This document shows positions 27,930-36,072 of a DNA stretch of 59,174 nt, piece after piece. The stretch is from NCBI GenBank assembly GCA_025464445.1, contig JAODLY010000030.1, positions 1-59,174 of the forward strand. Direction: 5' to 3'. Both the position numbers and the translations under genes were made by a program. The stretch's first letter is position 1, and each line of letters opens with the position of its first letter. The notes beneath the pieces were generated by a model. It saw only the letters and a program-made list of their open reading frames with translations, was not told where the DNA came from and did no database searches. Source of the DNA: Rhodoglobus sp. GTDB taxonomy: Bacteria > Actinomycetota > Actinomycetes > Actinomycetales > Microbacteriaceae.

Positions 27930-28559
27930 TCAATACCAGTTGTACGACTCTGAGTGGTTCCACGCAGCGCACGGGGAACCGTAGGACGACGCGATGTAGC
28001 CGAGCCCCCACGCGATCTGAGTCGCTGGGTTTGTCTGCCAATCGGCACCGGCGATCGCCATCTTCTCGCCGGGCAGGGCCTGCGGGATGCCCGTGGCGCC
28101 ACTTCCGGCGTTGTAGGAGCTGACATTCCAGCCCGACTCCCGCTGCCAGAGGCTCACGAGGCATCCGAACTGGTCGTCGCCCCAGCCAAACTGCGAGGCC
28201 GCCATGTCGTGCGCGGTCGCCTGGGCACCGGCGGGGCTCGCGAGGTACGCGGCCTGGGCGGCAGCCGCAGCAGCAGCCGCAGCGGCTGCCGCGACAACGG
28301 CATCGGCTGTGCGCTTCTGGAGGATCGCGCCGTCCAGGGCGAGTTGTTCGGAGCGCATCCCCGTGCTCTCGTTGAGGAGTTTTGCGGAGATGCGCCCCTG
28401 AGCCTGGTCTGCGGCGGCCGACTGGGTGACGAGAGTGGTCGTCACGACACCCCCGATTGCGGCGAGTGCCACAGCTGCGAATGCGGCGCGGCGGATGACT
28501 CGAGCGGCGGGACTGGATGAACGGATATGACGAGAAGTATTTTTGGGCATGACTTTCAC
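27930..28559 (-). CDS. Secreted protein with lysozyme-like C-terminal domain
   Basis: 209 residues. A basic N-terminus and one hydrophobic segment at about 23-48 (FAAVALAAIGGVVTTTLVT) act as signal or anchor. A short Ala-rich helix (about 75-110) precedes the C-terminal domain, where WQRESGW with Glu141 is the candidate catalytic acid, followed by ATGIPQALPG and a Cys pair; it ends in WY. The last 72 residues align without gaps to the protein at 21386-22513, so the two are paralogs with different stalks. ATG at 28559 and ATG at 28550 are both possible starts. A structured leader, possibly a c-di-AMP riboswitch, precedes the gene. Confidence 0.78.
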   Translation of the reverse strand: MKVMPKNTSRHIRSSSPAARVIRRAAFAAVALAAIGGVVTTTLVTQSAAADQAQGRISAKLLNESTGMRSEQLALDGAILQKRTADAVVAAAAAAAAAAAAQAAYLASPAGAQATAHDMAASQFGWGDDQFGCLVSLWQRESGWNVSSYNAGSGATGIPQALPGEKMAIAGADWQTNPATQIAWGLGYIASSYGSPCAAWNHSESYNWY

Positions 28560-28609
28560 AGGATGATCCGCTGGCGCACACAGCGAAGCGGATCGGATCG
28601 GGAACGACC

Positions 28610-28715
28610 GCGAGCGGATGCCCGGGCGAAGCAGCCAGCCTCAGGGCCGAGTCTGGGCGGCTCGTGCCAATGTGCGGCGAATCCCCTGCGCCGTGCGGCA
28701 CACATCCGCGGGATT
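28610..28715 (-). promoter_or_regulatory. Structured 5' leader, candidate ydaO-type (c-di-AMP) riboswitch
   Basis: On the minus strand upstream of the secreted-protein gene, GCGGATG (28709-28703) and CATCCGC (28620-28614) are exact complements closing a region of about 107 bases. Inside are further stems and the segment CCCTGAGGCTGGCTGCTTCG, which resembles the end of ydaO riboswitches in front of actinobacterial peptidoglycan-hydrolase genes. The class is a judgement by eye and could be wrong; the long-range pairing is directly visible. Confidence 0.45.
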
Positions 28716-28783
28716 CGTGGGATTGGTCAGCTCTCTTGGAGCAGATTCACACGGGTCATGCAGAAACTCGTGGCCTCGCCCTT

Positions 28784-29854
28784 CTAGGTGCCGTCGGAGG
28801 CTTGGGGCGAGCCAGACGCACGGACGTACTCGACATGACTAGAGATCTGGGCCAATGCGGACAGCACATAGAATCCTCGAAGGTTCTCCCAGCCGGCCGT
28901 CCATGTGATCCGTGCGGCAATCTCCCATGTGGTCAGGCCCGGCGCCGCTTCGAGCAGCTTTCGTACCTCGGATGAACGGCGGAGGTGATGGTCCGCAAGT
29001 TCTCGCCTTCGCGCAGCGAGCCCGGAGAACAGGAATTCATGGCCGGGACCGACGACGAATTGGTCATAAGGGGCCAGGCAATCCAAAGAAGCCACATAGT
29101 CAGCGATTGGGTTCGTCTCGGTGGCGCCGCCAAGGCCCAGGCCGGAATAGATGGTGGGAAGCACATGGTCGCCGGTGAAGATCACGTGATTGTCGCTGTC
29201 CACCAGGCAGAGGTGTCCGCTTGTGTGCCCCGGGGTCAGGACAACCTGAATCTGCCGACCGGCGATCGGCAGGACATCGCCTTCCTCCAGTAGCCGATCG
29301 GCTGCACCCCGGGGCGCTGCCGGTCCGCGACTGCGGGCGGCTTCCAACTCAGGCCGTCGGTTGCGCGGGACGCCCCAGCCGTCCAACTGGCGCGCGTCGT
29401 CCTCGGCGGATGGCCTGTTCGCCTCCATCAGGGAGAGCGCGGACTGCTCCCGACTGGACATAGCGACTTCTGCGCCGCACTCCCGGTTCAGCCGCCCGGC
29501 CATCCCAAAATGATCCGAGTGAAAATGCGTCACCGTGACTGTCGCAACATCTCTGAGACTACGGTCGATTAACGCCAATGCGTCGCCAAGTGCCGCGAAG
29601 TTCTGCTCAGAGTCCCATCCGGGGTCGACCACATGCACTCGGCCGTCGGCGCCCCGGATCAGGTACGCCAGGCTATAGGTGAGGTGCTCCCCGGGAATAG
29701 CCATTGCCACGGCCCAGGTGTCGGGGCAAACCAGTTCCACGTCCGGCATTCGCCCGCTCGACCACGCAGCGAGCATCGCGGCACTCGTCGCCTGCACGGT
29801 GACAACAGGTCCAGTCACCAGGCTCGGCTCCTCAGCGGTTTTCCGCAGGGGCAC
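28784..29854 (-). CDS. Metallo-beta-lactamase-fold hydrolase
   Basis: 356 residues, starting at GTG 29854. The binuclear metal site HFHSDH (His110, His112, Asp114, His115) is followed by LTPGHTSGHLCL, IFTGDHVLPTIYSG and VVGPGH, giving all expected ligands. A C-terminal helical extension (RRRELADHHLRRSSEVRKLLE) resembles the winged-helix tail of the LACTB2/hydrolase group rather than a beta-lactamase. The substrate is unknown; thioester or lactone hydrolysis is typical. It lies alone between the secreted-protein leader and the flavoprotein operon, in a region with no counterpart in the M. tuberculosis blocks. Confidence 0.85.
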   Translation of the reverse strand: MPLRKTAEEPSLVTGPVVTVQATSAAMLAAWSSGRMPDVELVCPDTWAVAMAIPGEHLTYSLAYLIRGADGRVHVVDPGWDSEQNFAALGDALALIDRSLRDVATVTVTHFHSDHFGMAGRLNRECGAEVAMSSREQSALSLMEANRPSAEDDARQLDGWGVPRNRRPELEAARSRGPAAPRGAADRLLEEGDVLPIAGRQIQVVLTPGHTSGHLCLVDSDNHVIFTGDHVLPTIYSGLGLGGATETNPIADYVASLDCLAPYDQFVVGPGHEFLFSGLAARRRELADHHLRRSSEVRKLLEAAPGLTTWEIAARITWTAGWENLRGFYVLSALAQISSHVEYVRASGSPQASDGT

Positions 29855-29942
29855 GATTTCGAGCGATCGGGAAAGACCGCCCTGCCCGCGGATGACACAA
29901 GTATCTCAGGGCACGCGGGGTGAGGCGTCTTGCGAACGGCCT

Positions 29943-30605
29943 CTAAGCCGCCGCCCTGCCGAGTCTCCCAGACAAGGCCCGCCCGTAGTCGGTCGCAGCG
30001 GCGTGTGCGCTCTCGAGATTCTGCGCTGCCAGGTCGCGGAATTCGGCCAGGGCCGGATTGGCATTCGCCGCGGTCAATTCCACCTCGATGACCTCCAAAT
30101 CCAGGCCCCAGCTTCTTTCGAAAATCAGCTTCAGCCATCCGGTCGCGTGATCCCAGCCTTCACGAGCGGTGCCGGGACCATATGCGCCACCGCGGGCGAG
30201 CACGAGGTACGCCGGCCTTCCTGCGATTGGCTTGGTCGACCTGGGCGAGAAACGCGGGTCGGCAATAACCACGTCGATCCACGCTTTGACGTGCGGGGGC
30301 ACCCCGAAGTTATACATCGGGATCGCGAAGATGAATGCGTCGGCGTCGGAAAGTTCGTCTCCGAGTTCAGACGCCAGTGCCAGCGCTCGATGCTGGGCGG
30401 TGGTCCTCTCGGCCTCCGGGATATGCGATCCGGCAAGTGCGTCAGCCCATGTCGCCGAAGGAAGCGGCGCCTGGGCGAGGTCTCTCCGCGCGACATTCGC
30501 GCCCGGGGACTCCGCCAGAAGCGCTGACTCCAGACTCGTGGCAACCGCCCGGGTCACCGAGCCTTCGTGCCGGATGCTTGCGTCAAGCCGAAAAATGGTG
30601 GTCAC
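29943..30605 (-). CDS. FMN-dependent NADH-azoreductase-like flavoprotein
   Basis: 220 residues from GTG at 30605. The open frame continues upstream to 31055 but that part crosses the doxX gene and is not coding. It has the flavodoxin-like fold of AzoR/NQO proteins: TIFRLDASIRHEGSVTRAVA for the phosphate loop, AFIFAIPMYNFGVPPHVKAWID for the flavin-binding loop, and LARGGAYGPG. Enzymes of this family reduce quinones and azo compounds. The GTG overlaps the TGA of the DoxX gene by four bases (GTGA), so the pair is translationally coupled. An HxlR regulator is divergent, which suggests induction by electrophiles or quinones. Confidence 0.85.
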   Translation of the reverse strand: MTTIFRLDASIRHEGSVTRAVATSLESALLAESPGANVARRDLAQAPLPSATWADALAGSHIPEAERTTAQHRALALASELGDELSDADAFIFAIPMYNFGVPPHVKAWIDVVIADPRFSPRSTKPIAGRPAYLVLARGGAYGPGTAREGWDHATGWLKLIFERSWGLDLEVIEVELTAANANPALAEFRDLAAQNLESAHAAATDYGRALSGRLGRAAA

Positions 30606-30970
30606 GAAACGTTGCTCCCCAGTGCGAAGCGTCCAACTACGACGACCAAAGCGAGGCCGAGAAGGATGAGGTTCACCGCGACCGACCTGCCTTCCTTTCG
30701 CCGCGCGTGAGTGACCACGGCTCCGACCATCACGATCGCGAGCCCGGCGGCGGCCAGGGGCGTAAGGAAAGTGGCGATGCCCGTCAGGCCCGGCAGGATG
30801 AGGCCGAGCGCGCCCAGGATCTCCGCCAGTGCGATCAGCCGGATGATCCTGGGATGGAACTCGGGGATACCCTCCTTCAGCCTTTCGCTGGATCGAATCG
30901 CCTTCGTGATCCCCGAGACGAGAAAGGCGAGCGCGAGCAGAATCTGGACAATCCAGAGAATGAGATTCAT
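30602..30970 (-). CDS. DoxX-like membrane protein
   Basis: 122 residues with four membrane helices: LILWIVQILLALAFLVSGITK, then IIRLIALAEILGALGLILPGL, FLTPLAAAGLAIVMVGAVV and a final helix near VAVNLILLGLALVVVVG. This is the DoxX-like arrangement, often found beside thiol- or quinone-stress genes. It is the first gene of a two-gene operon with the flavoprotein, linked by a four-base overlap. The ATG at 30970 lies about 20 bases from the repeats that are the likely HxlR binding sites. Confidence 0.85.
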   Translation of the reverse strand: MNLILWIVQILLALAFLVSGITKAIRSSERLKEGIPEFHPRIIRLIALAEILGALGLILPGLTGIATFLTPLAAAGLAIVMVGAVVTHARRKEGRSVAVNLILLGLALVVVVGRFALGSNVS

Positions 30971-30990
30971 CTAAAGGTTTCCTTTGGTGA

Positions 30991-31021
30991 TGCCTATACT
31001 TACTGATAGTGCGTTGCCTAT
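30991..31021. promoter_or_regulatory. Direct repeats TGCCTAT between divergent doxX and hxlR genes
   Basis: TGCCTAT occurs at 30991-30997 and again at 31015-31021, 24 bases apart, and both are followed within two bases by TTA-containing sequence. Between them ACTTACTGATAGT is a partial dyad. The site lies 21 bases in front of the doxX start and about 80 in front of the hxlR start. HxlR-type repressors commonly bind such shared promoters. Confidence 0.5.
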
Positions 31022-31097
31022 CATTAGTCAGATTTGAAACGGTTACAAAAGGCACAATCGTGTTCGTGGAACACGATTCGTTGGGAATAGGGAGGAC

Positions 31098-31556
31098 ATG
31101 ATGGCGATGAGCAGCACACCGGCTCTCGATGAGTCGACCGCGGCTGGCGTGTCCGAATATGAGAATGCCTGCGCCTCAAGCGGCCGCGGCGAAGCAATCC
31201 GCAGCGTGCTCGGCCACATCGGCGACAAGTGGACACTGCTGGTCGTCGGCGCGCTCGCCGTTAGGCAACGACCGCGGTTCACCGAACTCCAGCGGCACAT
31301 CCCCGGCATTTCGCAGCGAATGCTGACTGTGACCCTCCGTCACCTGGAACGTGATGGCCTCGTGCGGCGAACGACGCACGCCGAGGTGCCTCCACGAGTC
31401 GAATACGAACTCACGAGCATCGGCCGAACCCTTATCGAACCCGCGCGCGAACTGAGTCGCTGGGCCGTCGGTAGCTACGTCACCATCCTCGACAGCCGCG
31501 AACGGTTTGATGCCGCCAGCGCGGAACCGAAGGCAGCGCGAGAGTCGAATCAGTAG
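31098..31556 (+). CDS. HxlR-family transcriptional regulator
   Basis: 152 residues with the HxlR winged helix at about 28-120: SVLGHIGDKWTLLVVGALA, RFTELQRHIPGISQRMLTVTLRHLERDGLV and VEYELTSIGRTL. A single Cys (ENACASS) near residue 25 could act as a redox or electrophile sensor, as in YodB-type regulators. GGGAGG lies just upstream; ATG at 31101 has slightly better spacing than 31098. It is divergent from the doxX/flavoprotein operon and most likely represses it. Confidence 0.88.
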   Translation: MMAMSSTPALDESTAAGVSEYENACASSGRGEAIRSVLGHIGDKWTLLVVGALAVRQRPRFTELQRHIPGISQRMLTVTLRHLERDGLVRRTTHAEVPPRVEYELTSIGRTLIEPARELSRWAVGSYVTILDSRERFDAASAEPKAARESNQ

Positions 31557-31671
31557 CACCAGGCCCGACGGCATCAGATTCGCCACTAGCCACCGCTGTC
31601 AAGCCCTTACGTGCTCGACGGGAGGAGCGTCACTACCCAATATGATCGTCCTGAGAGTGGGTGCATAGGCC

Positions 31672-33087
31672 GTGCCAACAGCAGCAGACGCGACCGACCG
31701 GCTCCTCGGAGATCGGTACCGTCTCGAGGCAGCAATAGGTTCCGGAGGAATGGCGACCGTTTATCGGGCGCGCGACGAGGTGCTCGGTCGCGCGGTCGCG
31801 GTCAAGCTTTTCGACGTCGATGTGGTCGACGCCAGCCGCCAGGAGAGCGAGCTGGCCGTCCTCGCGGGCCTCGACCACCACGGCCTGGTCAACCTGCTGG
31901 ACGCCGGTGTCGACCACGACGCGAGCGGGCGCGCGCACCGTTACATCGTGATGGCGCTCATCGTCGGCATCAACCTCCAGGAGAGGTTGCGGGGGGCCAG
32001 GATTGCCGCGCGCCACATCGCGGAGATCGGCTACGACATGGCTGAGGCGCTCGAATACATCCACGGACACAACGTCATCCATCGAGACATCAAGCCGTCG
32101 AACATCCTGCTTGTCGACTACGGCACCGACGCGCCGCGGGCGAGAGCGAAGCTCACGGATTTCGGCATCGCCGTCAACGAGGATGTCGAACGGATGACCG
32201 CCGACGGCGCGACCACCGGCACCGCGGCCTACCTCAGCCCCGAGCAGGCGGCGGGGGCGACGGTAGGCAAGCCCAGCGACGTGTACTCGCTCGGCCTGGT
32301 GCTGCTGCAGTGCTTCACGCGCTCGATCGAATACCCGGGCAGCGTCGTGGAGTCGGCGGTCGCGCGCCTGTCCCGCGATCCCGTCATGCCGTCGTACCTG
32401 CCCGAGCACTGGCGAGACCTGCTCTCCTCGATGACCGCGCGCAAACCCTCTGCCCGGCCGCCCGCCCGCGACCTCGTCTCTGCGTTCCGGCAGCTGGCGA
32501 TCGCCGAGGGCGGCCGCCACAAGGATGCGGACGGTGACGTCTTCCCCGGCAACGATGAGAGAGTCGACACCCTCGACACCATCCCGGATGAGGCACTCCA
32601 TCGCGCCACGGCAATGGCGGCGCGACTCTTCGACGCGCCGATCTCGGTCGTGAGTATCGTCGACCACGACCGCACCTGGCTCGTGTCCCACTACGGGGAG
32701 GAGGTCGAGCAGATCGCCCGCAAGGTCGACCTGTCCAACCCCGAGGCTCCCCGGGATGAACTGATCGTGGTCGAAGACGGTCGCACCGACCCTCGGACCT
32801 CCGACAGCCCGCTGGTGACTGGTCCGGTAGCGCTGCGTTTCTATGTCGGGATGCCCCTCAAGAGGACCGATGGACGCACAATCGGCACACTCTCGGTGGC
32901 CGACTTCGTCCCAGGCACCGCGTCGGAGTCCCAGCTCGCCAGCCTGCAGGACCTTGCTGCCCTCATCATCGCCCAACTCGAGCTGCGCCAGGCGGGACTG
33001 CGGATCGGCGGACACACGGGTGACTCCGTTCCGATAACAGGCGCGCGAACCGAAAAGGGCGGCGAGACATGGATCGCTCCGGCTTGA
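31672..33087 (+). CDS. Soluble serine/threonine kinase with C-terminal GAF domain
   Basis: 471 residues. The kinase domain at about 12-275 is complete: GSGGMATVYRA, VAVKLF with the ATP Lys, HRDIKPSN with Asp139, LTDFGIA and YLSPEQA. From about 305 to 445 a GAF-like domain follows: ATAMAARLFDAPISVVSIVDHDRTWLVSHYG, then FYVGMPLKRTDGRTIGTLSVADF. There is no membrane helix and no PASTA repeat, so it is predicted cytoplasmic and controlled by a small ligand. Start GTG at 31672, with a weak ribosome-binding site. The combination kinase-GAF is less common than PASTA kinases. Substrates are unknown. Confidence 0.85.
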   Translation: MPTAADATDRLLGDRYRLEAAIGSGGMATVYRARDEVLGRAVAVKLFDVDVVDASRQESELAVLAGLDHHGLVNLLDAGVDHDASGRAHRYIVMALIVGINLQERLRGARIAARHIAEIGYDMAEALEYIHGHNVIHRDIKPSNILLVDYGTDAPRARAKLTDFGIAVNEDVERMTADGATTGTAAYLSPEQAAGATVGKPSDVYSLGLVLLQCFTRSIEYPGSVVESAVARLSRDPVMPSYLPEHWRDLLSSMTARKPSARPPARDLVSAFRQLAIAEGGRHKDADGDVFPGNDERVDTLDTIPDEALHRATAMAARLFDAPISVVSIVDHDRTWLVSHYGEEVEQIARKVDLSNPEAPRDELIVVEDGRTDPRTSDSPLVTGPVALRFYVGMPLKRTDGRTIGTLSVADFVPGTASESQLASLQDLAALIIAQLELRQAGLRIGGHTGDSVPITGARTEKGGETWIAPA

Positions 33088-33141
33088 GCCCGAACCGAGC
33101 CGCCGGAACCGGTGCAGTTATTCGAGGGTAAGTTAGCGAAC

Positions 33142-33357
33142 ATGAAGAGTCGTGGTGGGCGAATCGTCCTGATCATCGTCGGCGTGGTCGCGCTTGTCAT
33201 CGGTGTTGTATTTGCCGGGCAGGGGGCGAACCTGATCCCGGGAAGTTCGATGACAGGCGACCGCATGTGGCTCTACATCGGGCTGATCCTCGCGGTCGTC
33301 GGCATCGTCCTGATGGTGCTCGGGCTACGCCGACCGGCGCGCGGCCACACGCCCTGA
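33142..33357 (+). CDS. Small two-helix membrane protein
   Basis: 71 residues starting at ATG 33142 with GAGGGTAAG upstream. Two membrane segments, IVLIIVGVVALVIGVVFAG and MWLYIGLILAVVGIVLMVLG, are joined by a short loop containing IPGSSMTGD. The C-terminus is basic. Small proteins with a similar layout are widespread in Actinobacteria and have no known function. A GTG at 33112 would extend it by ten residues. Confidence 0.65.
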   Translation: MKSRGGRIVLIIVGVVALVIGVVFAGQGANLIPGSSMTGDRMWLYIGLILAVVGIVLMVLGLRRPARGHTP

Positions 33358-33358
33358 G

Positions 33359-33502
33359 GTGCGTCGGAACCGGCGGCGGGACCCGTTGCCACAGCCACAA
33401 AGACATTGAGGGCCGCCCTCATTAACGAATTGAGGGCCGCTTTGGCGCGGCCCTCATTGTCTTCAGTCGGGCTGACAAGATTTGAACTTGCGACCCCCTG
33501 AC
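33359..33502. repeat. Left copy of the tRNA-Pro 3' flank (about 144 bp, imperfect)
   Basis: This stretch matches 38519-38671 along its length with scattered differences and small indels. It starts at TGCGTCGGAACCGG and runs through the AATGAGGG hairpins to the exact 42-bp att core. It includes a hairpin with arms TGAGGGCCGC (33431-33440) and GCGGCCCTCA (33447-33456), equivalent to the tRNA terminator on the right. It marks the left end of the island. Confidence 0.8.
33461..33502. repeat. attachment-site core, left copy (displaced tRNA-Pro 3' end)
   Basis: 42 bases identical to 38630-38671. They cover the tRNA acceptor 3' strand, T arm, variable loop and part of the anticodon stem, read on the minus strand. 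After one mismatch (33503), CCCAG is shared again. The left copy is not a functional tRNA, since the sequence beyond it does not restore the rest of the cloverleaf. Confidence 0.85.
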
Positions 33503-33594
33503 GCCCAGGGGAGTTCGTTCGCGCGGTCTCGTGTGTTCTCGTGGGATGTCATCTGCTCTCGCAACGTGGTTTCCAGTCTCACGCCGCGCACCGT

Positions 33595-33629
33595 GTGCAA
33601 CGCCTGTGCAAAGACGCGAATCGTTGCAC
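33595..33629. repeat. Arm-type integrase repeats, left end
   Basis: GTGCAACG at 33595-33602, GTGCAAAG at 33606-33613 and the inverted CGTTGCAC at 33622-33629 lie just inside the left att core. The same octamer family recurs at 38331-38363 inside the right end. Placement fits arm-type binding sites of a lambda-like tyrosine integrase; binding itself is inferred. Confidence 0.5.
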
Positions 33630-33638
33630 CAACGGACT

Positions 33639-36029
33639 TTACGCGAGCCCGTTCAGGGCTTCGACAACGACAGGAAACGGCTCGATCTTGGCGCCTTGCT
33701 TCCCGATGTAGTCGAGGTCGGTCTGCTTCCAGTCCGCCTGGGTCGTAGCCAGCACGAGCTTGTCGGCTCGCAGCACGCGAGCGACCCGCAGCAGCTTCGC
33801 TGCCTGAGCAGGGCGCTTCGTGGTGGGAAAGGAACCCGTCGTCTTGGCTTCCACGATCACTAGCTCACGATCGACACAGGCGATCACGTCCACCTCGGCC
33901 ACTGCCTCCCCCGAGTCGAGCTGGAAGAACTCAAGCTCGGGAGCATCCGAGTACGACTGCCCGCTCCGCTTGAGAGCGGCGGCAGCGAGCAGCGGAACGT
34001 CGCCATTTGCTGCGAGCAGGTCGCGGAAAACCGCATATAGATCGTAGAACCACCTCGGCTCTGAACCATGCTTCCAACGCTCCGAAACGAGGGCGTTGAG
34101 CGTCGCGCATTGAGGGCACTCGAACTGTTGACCGAGGCGGTCTGCGTCCACGAACGATCCCCGGCCACACTCTGCGCAGTTCAAGATCAGACCCCGCCGT
34201 AGCAGCCTCGCTGCGGCCAGCCTGTCGATCAGTTCGACGGTGGCGTGAGTATTCCCCGGCAGGAGCGCGTCGATCGCATCAAAGGTCAGGTACGGGTCCA
34301 GCCCGAGGACGACGCGCTCGGGGTCACGCACCTTCGGCGTGTGATCTAGCCGGACGAATCCGTGAAGCATCGGCAGGCTGCCGCTCGCGGCCAGGTCGAG
34401 CAATTCGGCTCGCGTGCCGAGCCTCCTCCGAATGAGCTCGGCCTGCCGTCCGGCGGACGACAACCTCACTCCGAGACCCGCCGTCGCGGCCATGCCTTCG
34501 ACCCACCGAATCATCGAGAGGGACCGGAGCCTGGGGCGACCGATTCGACCCGACAAGAACGAGCCGGACATGACGAGGCCCATCGAGCTCGGATCGAATG
34601 AGATGCCGTCCTTGCTCGCTCGCAGATTCGTCTCGCGCCACACCCCTTGCTCGATAGTCAGATTGCTCGACGGCAGGTCTCGCGCTCTCGGAGACGCGTC
34701 GCCCACCAGGGTCACATCGACGTACCAGTACGGCACGCGACCCGAATTGACCGGGTAGATCAGGTTGCTGGGAACCGGTGTCGTGAGGCCCACCAGAGCG
34801 TCCTTGGTGCCGTCGGCGTGCTTGGCGACCGGGATGAGCACCGGGTCGCCGACATACTCATTGATCGCGAGTTCGAGGTGACCTCGCTCGACGTTGGGAT
34901 CGCGCAACTGGATGGTCTCGCGGCGCTGAATCCGCTGACGACGGTGACCCTTCACCTGAAACGTGAACTGCGGTGCTTCGATCCGCATAGCGGCATCCGC
35001 TACGTACTTCGGCGTCTGGGACGCAGAGGTGACAGCGAGGTAGAGCGCGTTCTGCTCAAGGTCCGTAATGGTCGTCCAAATGGCCGGCTGGACGTAGTGC
35101 TTGAACGTGTCGTCGTCATCGAGCATCGCCGGTGTCAGCCAGATGCCTCGCCCCACGATCCGGTCGTACGCGAGCGCGAGCGCGAAGTCCTCACCGGTGT
35201 CGCCAACGACGACCGCACCTCCGTCGCGTAGGTGCCAGCGTGACACCTGTGTCAAACCCTGGTCAACCAGGAACCACGACTCGAGGTCGCGAGCACTCAG
35301 GGTCTGAATCTGGCCCTTGGGGTCCCAGACGATCGAGTTCGGCGGATCGCCAATTGGGCGAATCAGCCAGTCGAACGCAGCAGGTGGCGGCTCGGGGCGG
35401 TTCCTGTTCTCGTCCTCTGAGGAGGCGACTCCGACGCGAAGCGCCGCGTATAGCCCCGCGTCCGACCTCCACGCCGCGGAGGCCGCCAGCCGCGCGGTCC
35501 CAGCATGAGGCGACGGCGCGAAGCCGCGAGCGAACCGATCGTCACGACCTGCCATCTTGAGGTCGGTCACGGTCTCCCGCTGCGGGTCCGGGTCGTGGCC
35601 GGGGTATCGAGCCGATCGCATCGGCGAACTCCACGACACGACCACCTCCCGCGCCGCCTCCGCAGCAGGATCGGTCAGGGTGTCGTGCATCCGCGCGATC
35701 ATCTCCAGGCGCTCGGCCTCGTCCTTGGTGCCGCCGACCCGGACCCGACCGGGATACCAAGCTTCGAAATCAGAGGCGGGAACTTCAAGCGTTACCACGT
35801 GGTCGGGGTCGTATGCGCGAACGAGCGGGGCGAACCGCTCCGATGGAACACCAGTCTTTGGGTCGTAGGGCACGAGCACGAAACCGGCCCCGCCCCAGTA
35901 GCTAGAGACCGTAGTCAGAGCCGACGCTGTCCAGTCCCTCCACCGATCGTCGTTCGCGATCATGATCGCCACGCGTGGTGGTCGCAGGGCGAGCACCGCT
36001 GACACGAAATCGACTTCAGGCGTCGTCAC
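33639..36029 (-). CDS. Large island protein with zinc ribbon and PD-(D/E)XK nuclease-like C-terminus
   Basis: 796 residues from GTG at 36029, which has AGAGGA seven bases upstream; the frame is open to 36170. Residues 1-130 form an alpha/beta-looking region (RVAIMIANDDRWRDWTASAL, GAGFVLVPYD, DHVVTLEVP). Residues 130-600 are unassigned. A zinc ribbon has Cys618, Cys621, Cys638 and Cys641. The C-terminus from about 695 has ELEFF, EVDVIACVDRELVIVEAKTTG, giving Asp714, Glu727 and Lys729 of a PD-(D/E)XK (Mrr/NERD-like) site. I know no named family with this order. It is third in an operon with a HEPN-like and a coiled-coil gene, and a role in defence against invading DNA is a reasonable but unproved guess. 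Confidence 0.7.
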   Translation of the reverse strand: MTTPEVDFVSAVLALRPPRVAIMIANDDRWRDWTASALTTVSSYWGGAGFVLVPYDPKTGVPSERFAPLVRAYDPDHVVTLEVPASDFEAWYPGRVRVGGTKDEAERLEMIARMHDTLTDPAAEAAREVVVSWSSPMRSARYPGHDPDPQRETVTDLKMAGRDDRFARGFAPSPHAGTARLAASAAWRSDAGLYAALRVGVASSEDENRNRPEPPPAAFDWLIRPIGDPPNSIVWDPKGQIQTLSARDLESWFLVDQGLTQVSRWHLRDGGAVVVGDTGEDFALALAYDRIVGRGIWLTPAMLDDDDTFKHYVQPAIWTTITDLEQNALYLAVTSASQTPKYVADAAMRIEAPQFTFQVKGHRRQRIQRRETIQLRDPNVERGHLELAINEYVGDPVLIPVAKHADGTKDALVGLTTPVPSNLIYPVNSGRVPYWYVDVTLVGDASPRARDLPSSNLTIEQGVWRETNLRASKDGISFDPSSMGLVMSGSFLSGRIGRPRLRSLSMIRWVEGMAATAGLGVRLSSAGRQAELIRRRLGTRAELLDLAASGSLPMLHGFVRLDHTPKVRDPERVVLGLDPYLTFDAIDALLPGNTHATVELIDRLAAARLLRRGLILNCAECGRGSFVDADRLGQQFECPQCATLNALVSERWKHGSEPRWFYDLYAVFRDLLAANGDVPLLAAAALKRSGQSYSDAPELEFFQLDSGEAVAEVDVIACVDRELVIVEAKTTGSFPTTKRPAQAAKLLRVARVLRADKLVLATTQADWKQTDLDYIGKQGAKIEPFPVVVEALNGLA

Positions 36030-36072
36030 GCACGTATCCTCTCGCATCCGACCGACACCGCGATTGCGATCT

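Noticed and set aside
28259-28299. GCAGCC-rich run resembling a short tandem repeat or CRISPR-like unit
   Set aside because: It encodes a poly-Ala helix in the secreted protein; no spacer-repeat structure. No CRISPR array was seen anywhere in the window.
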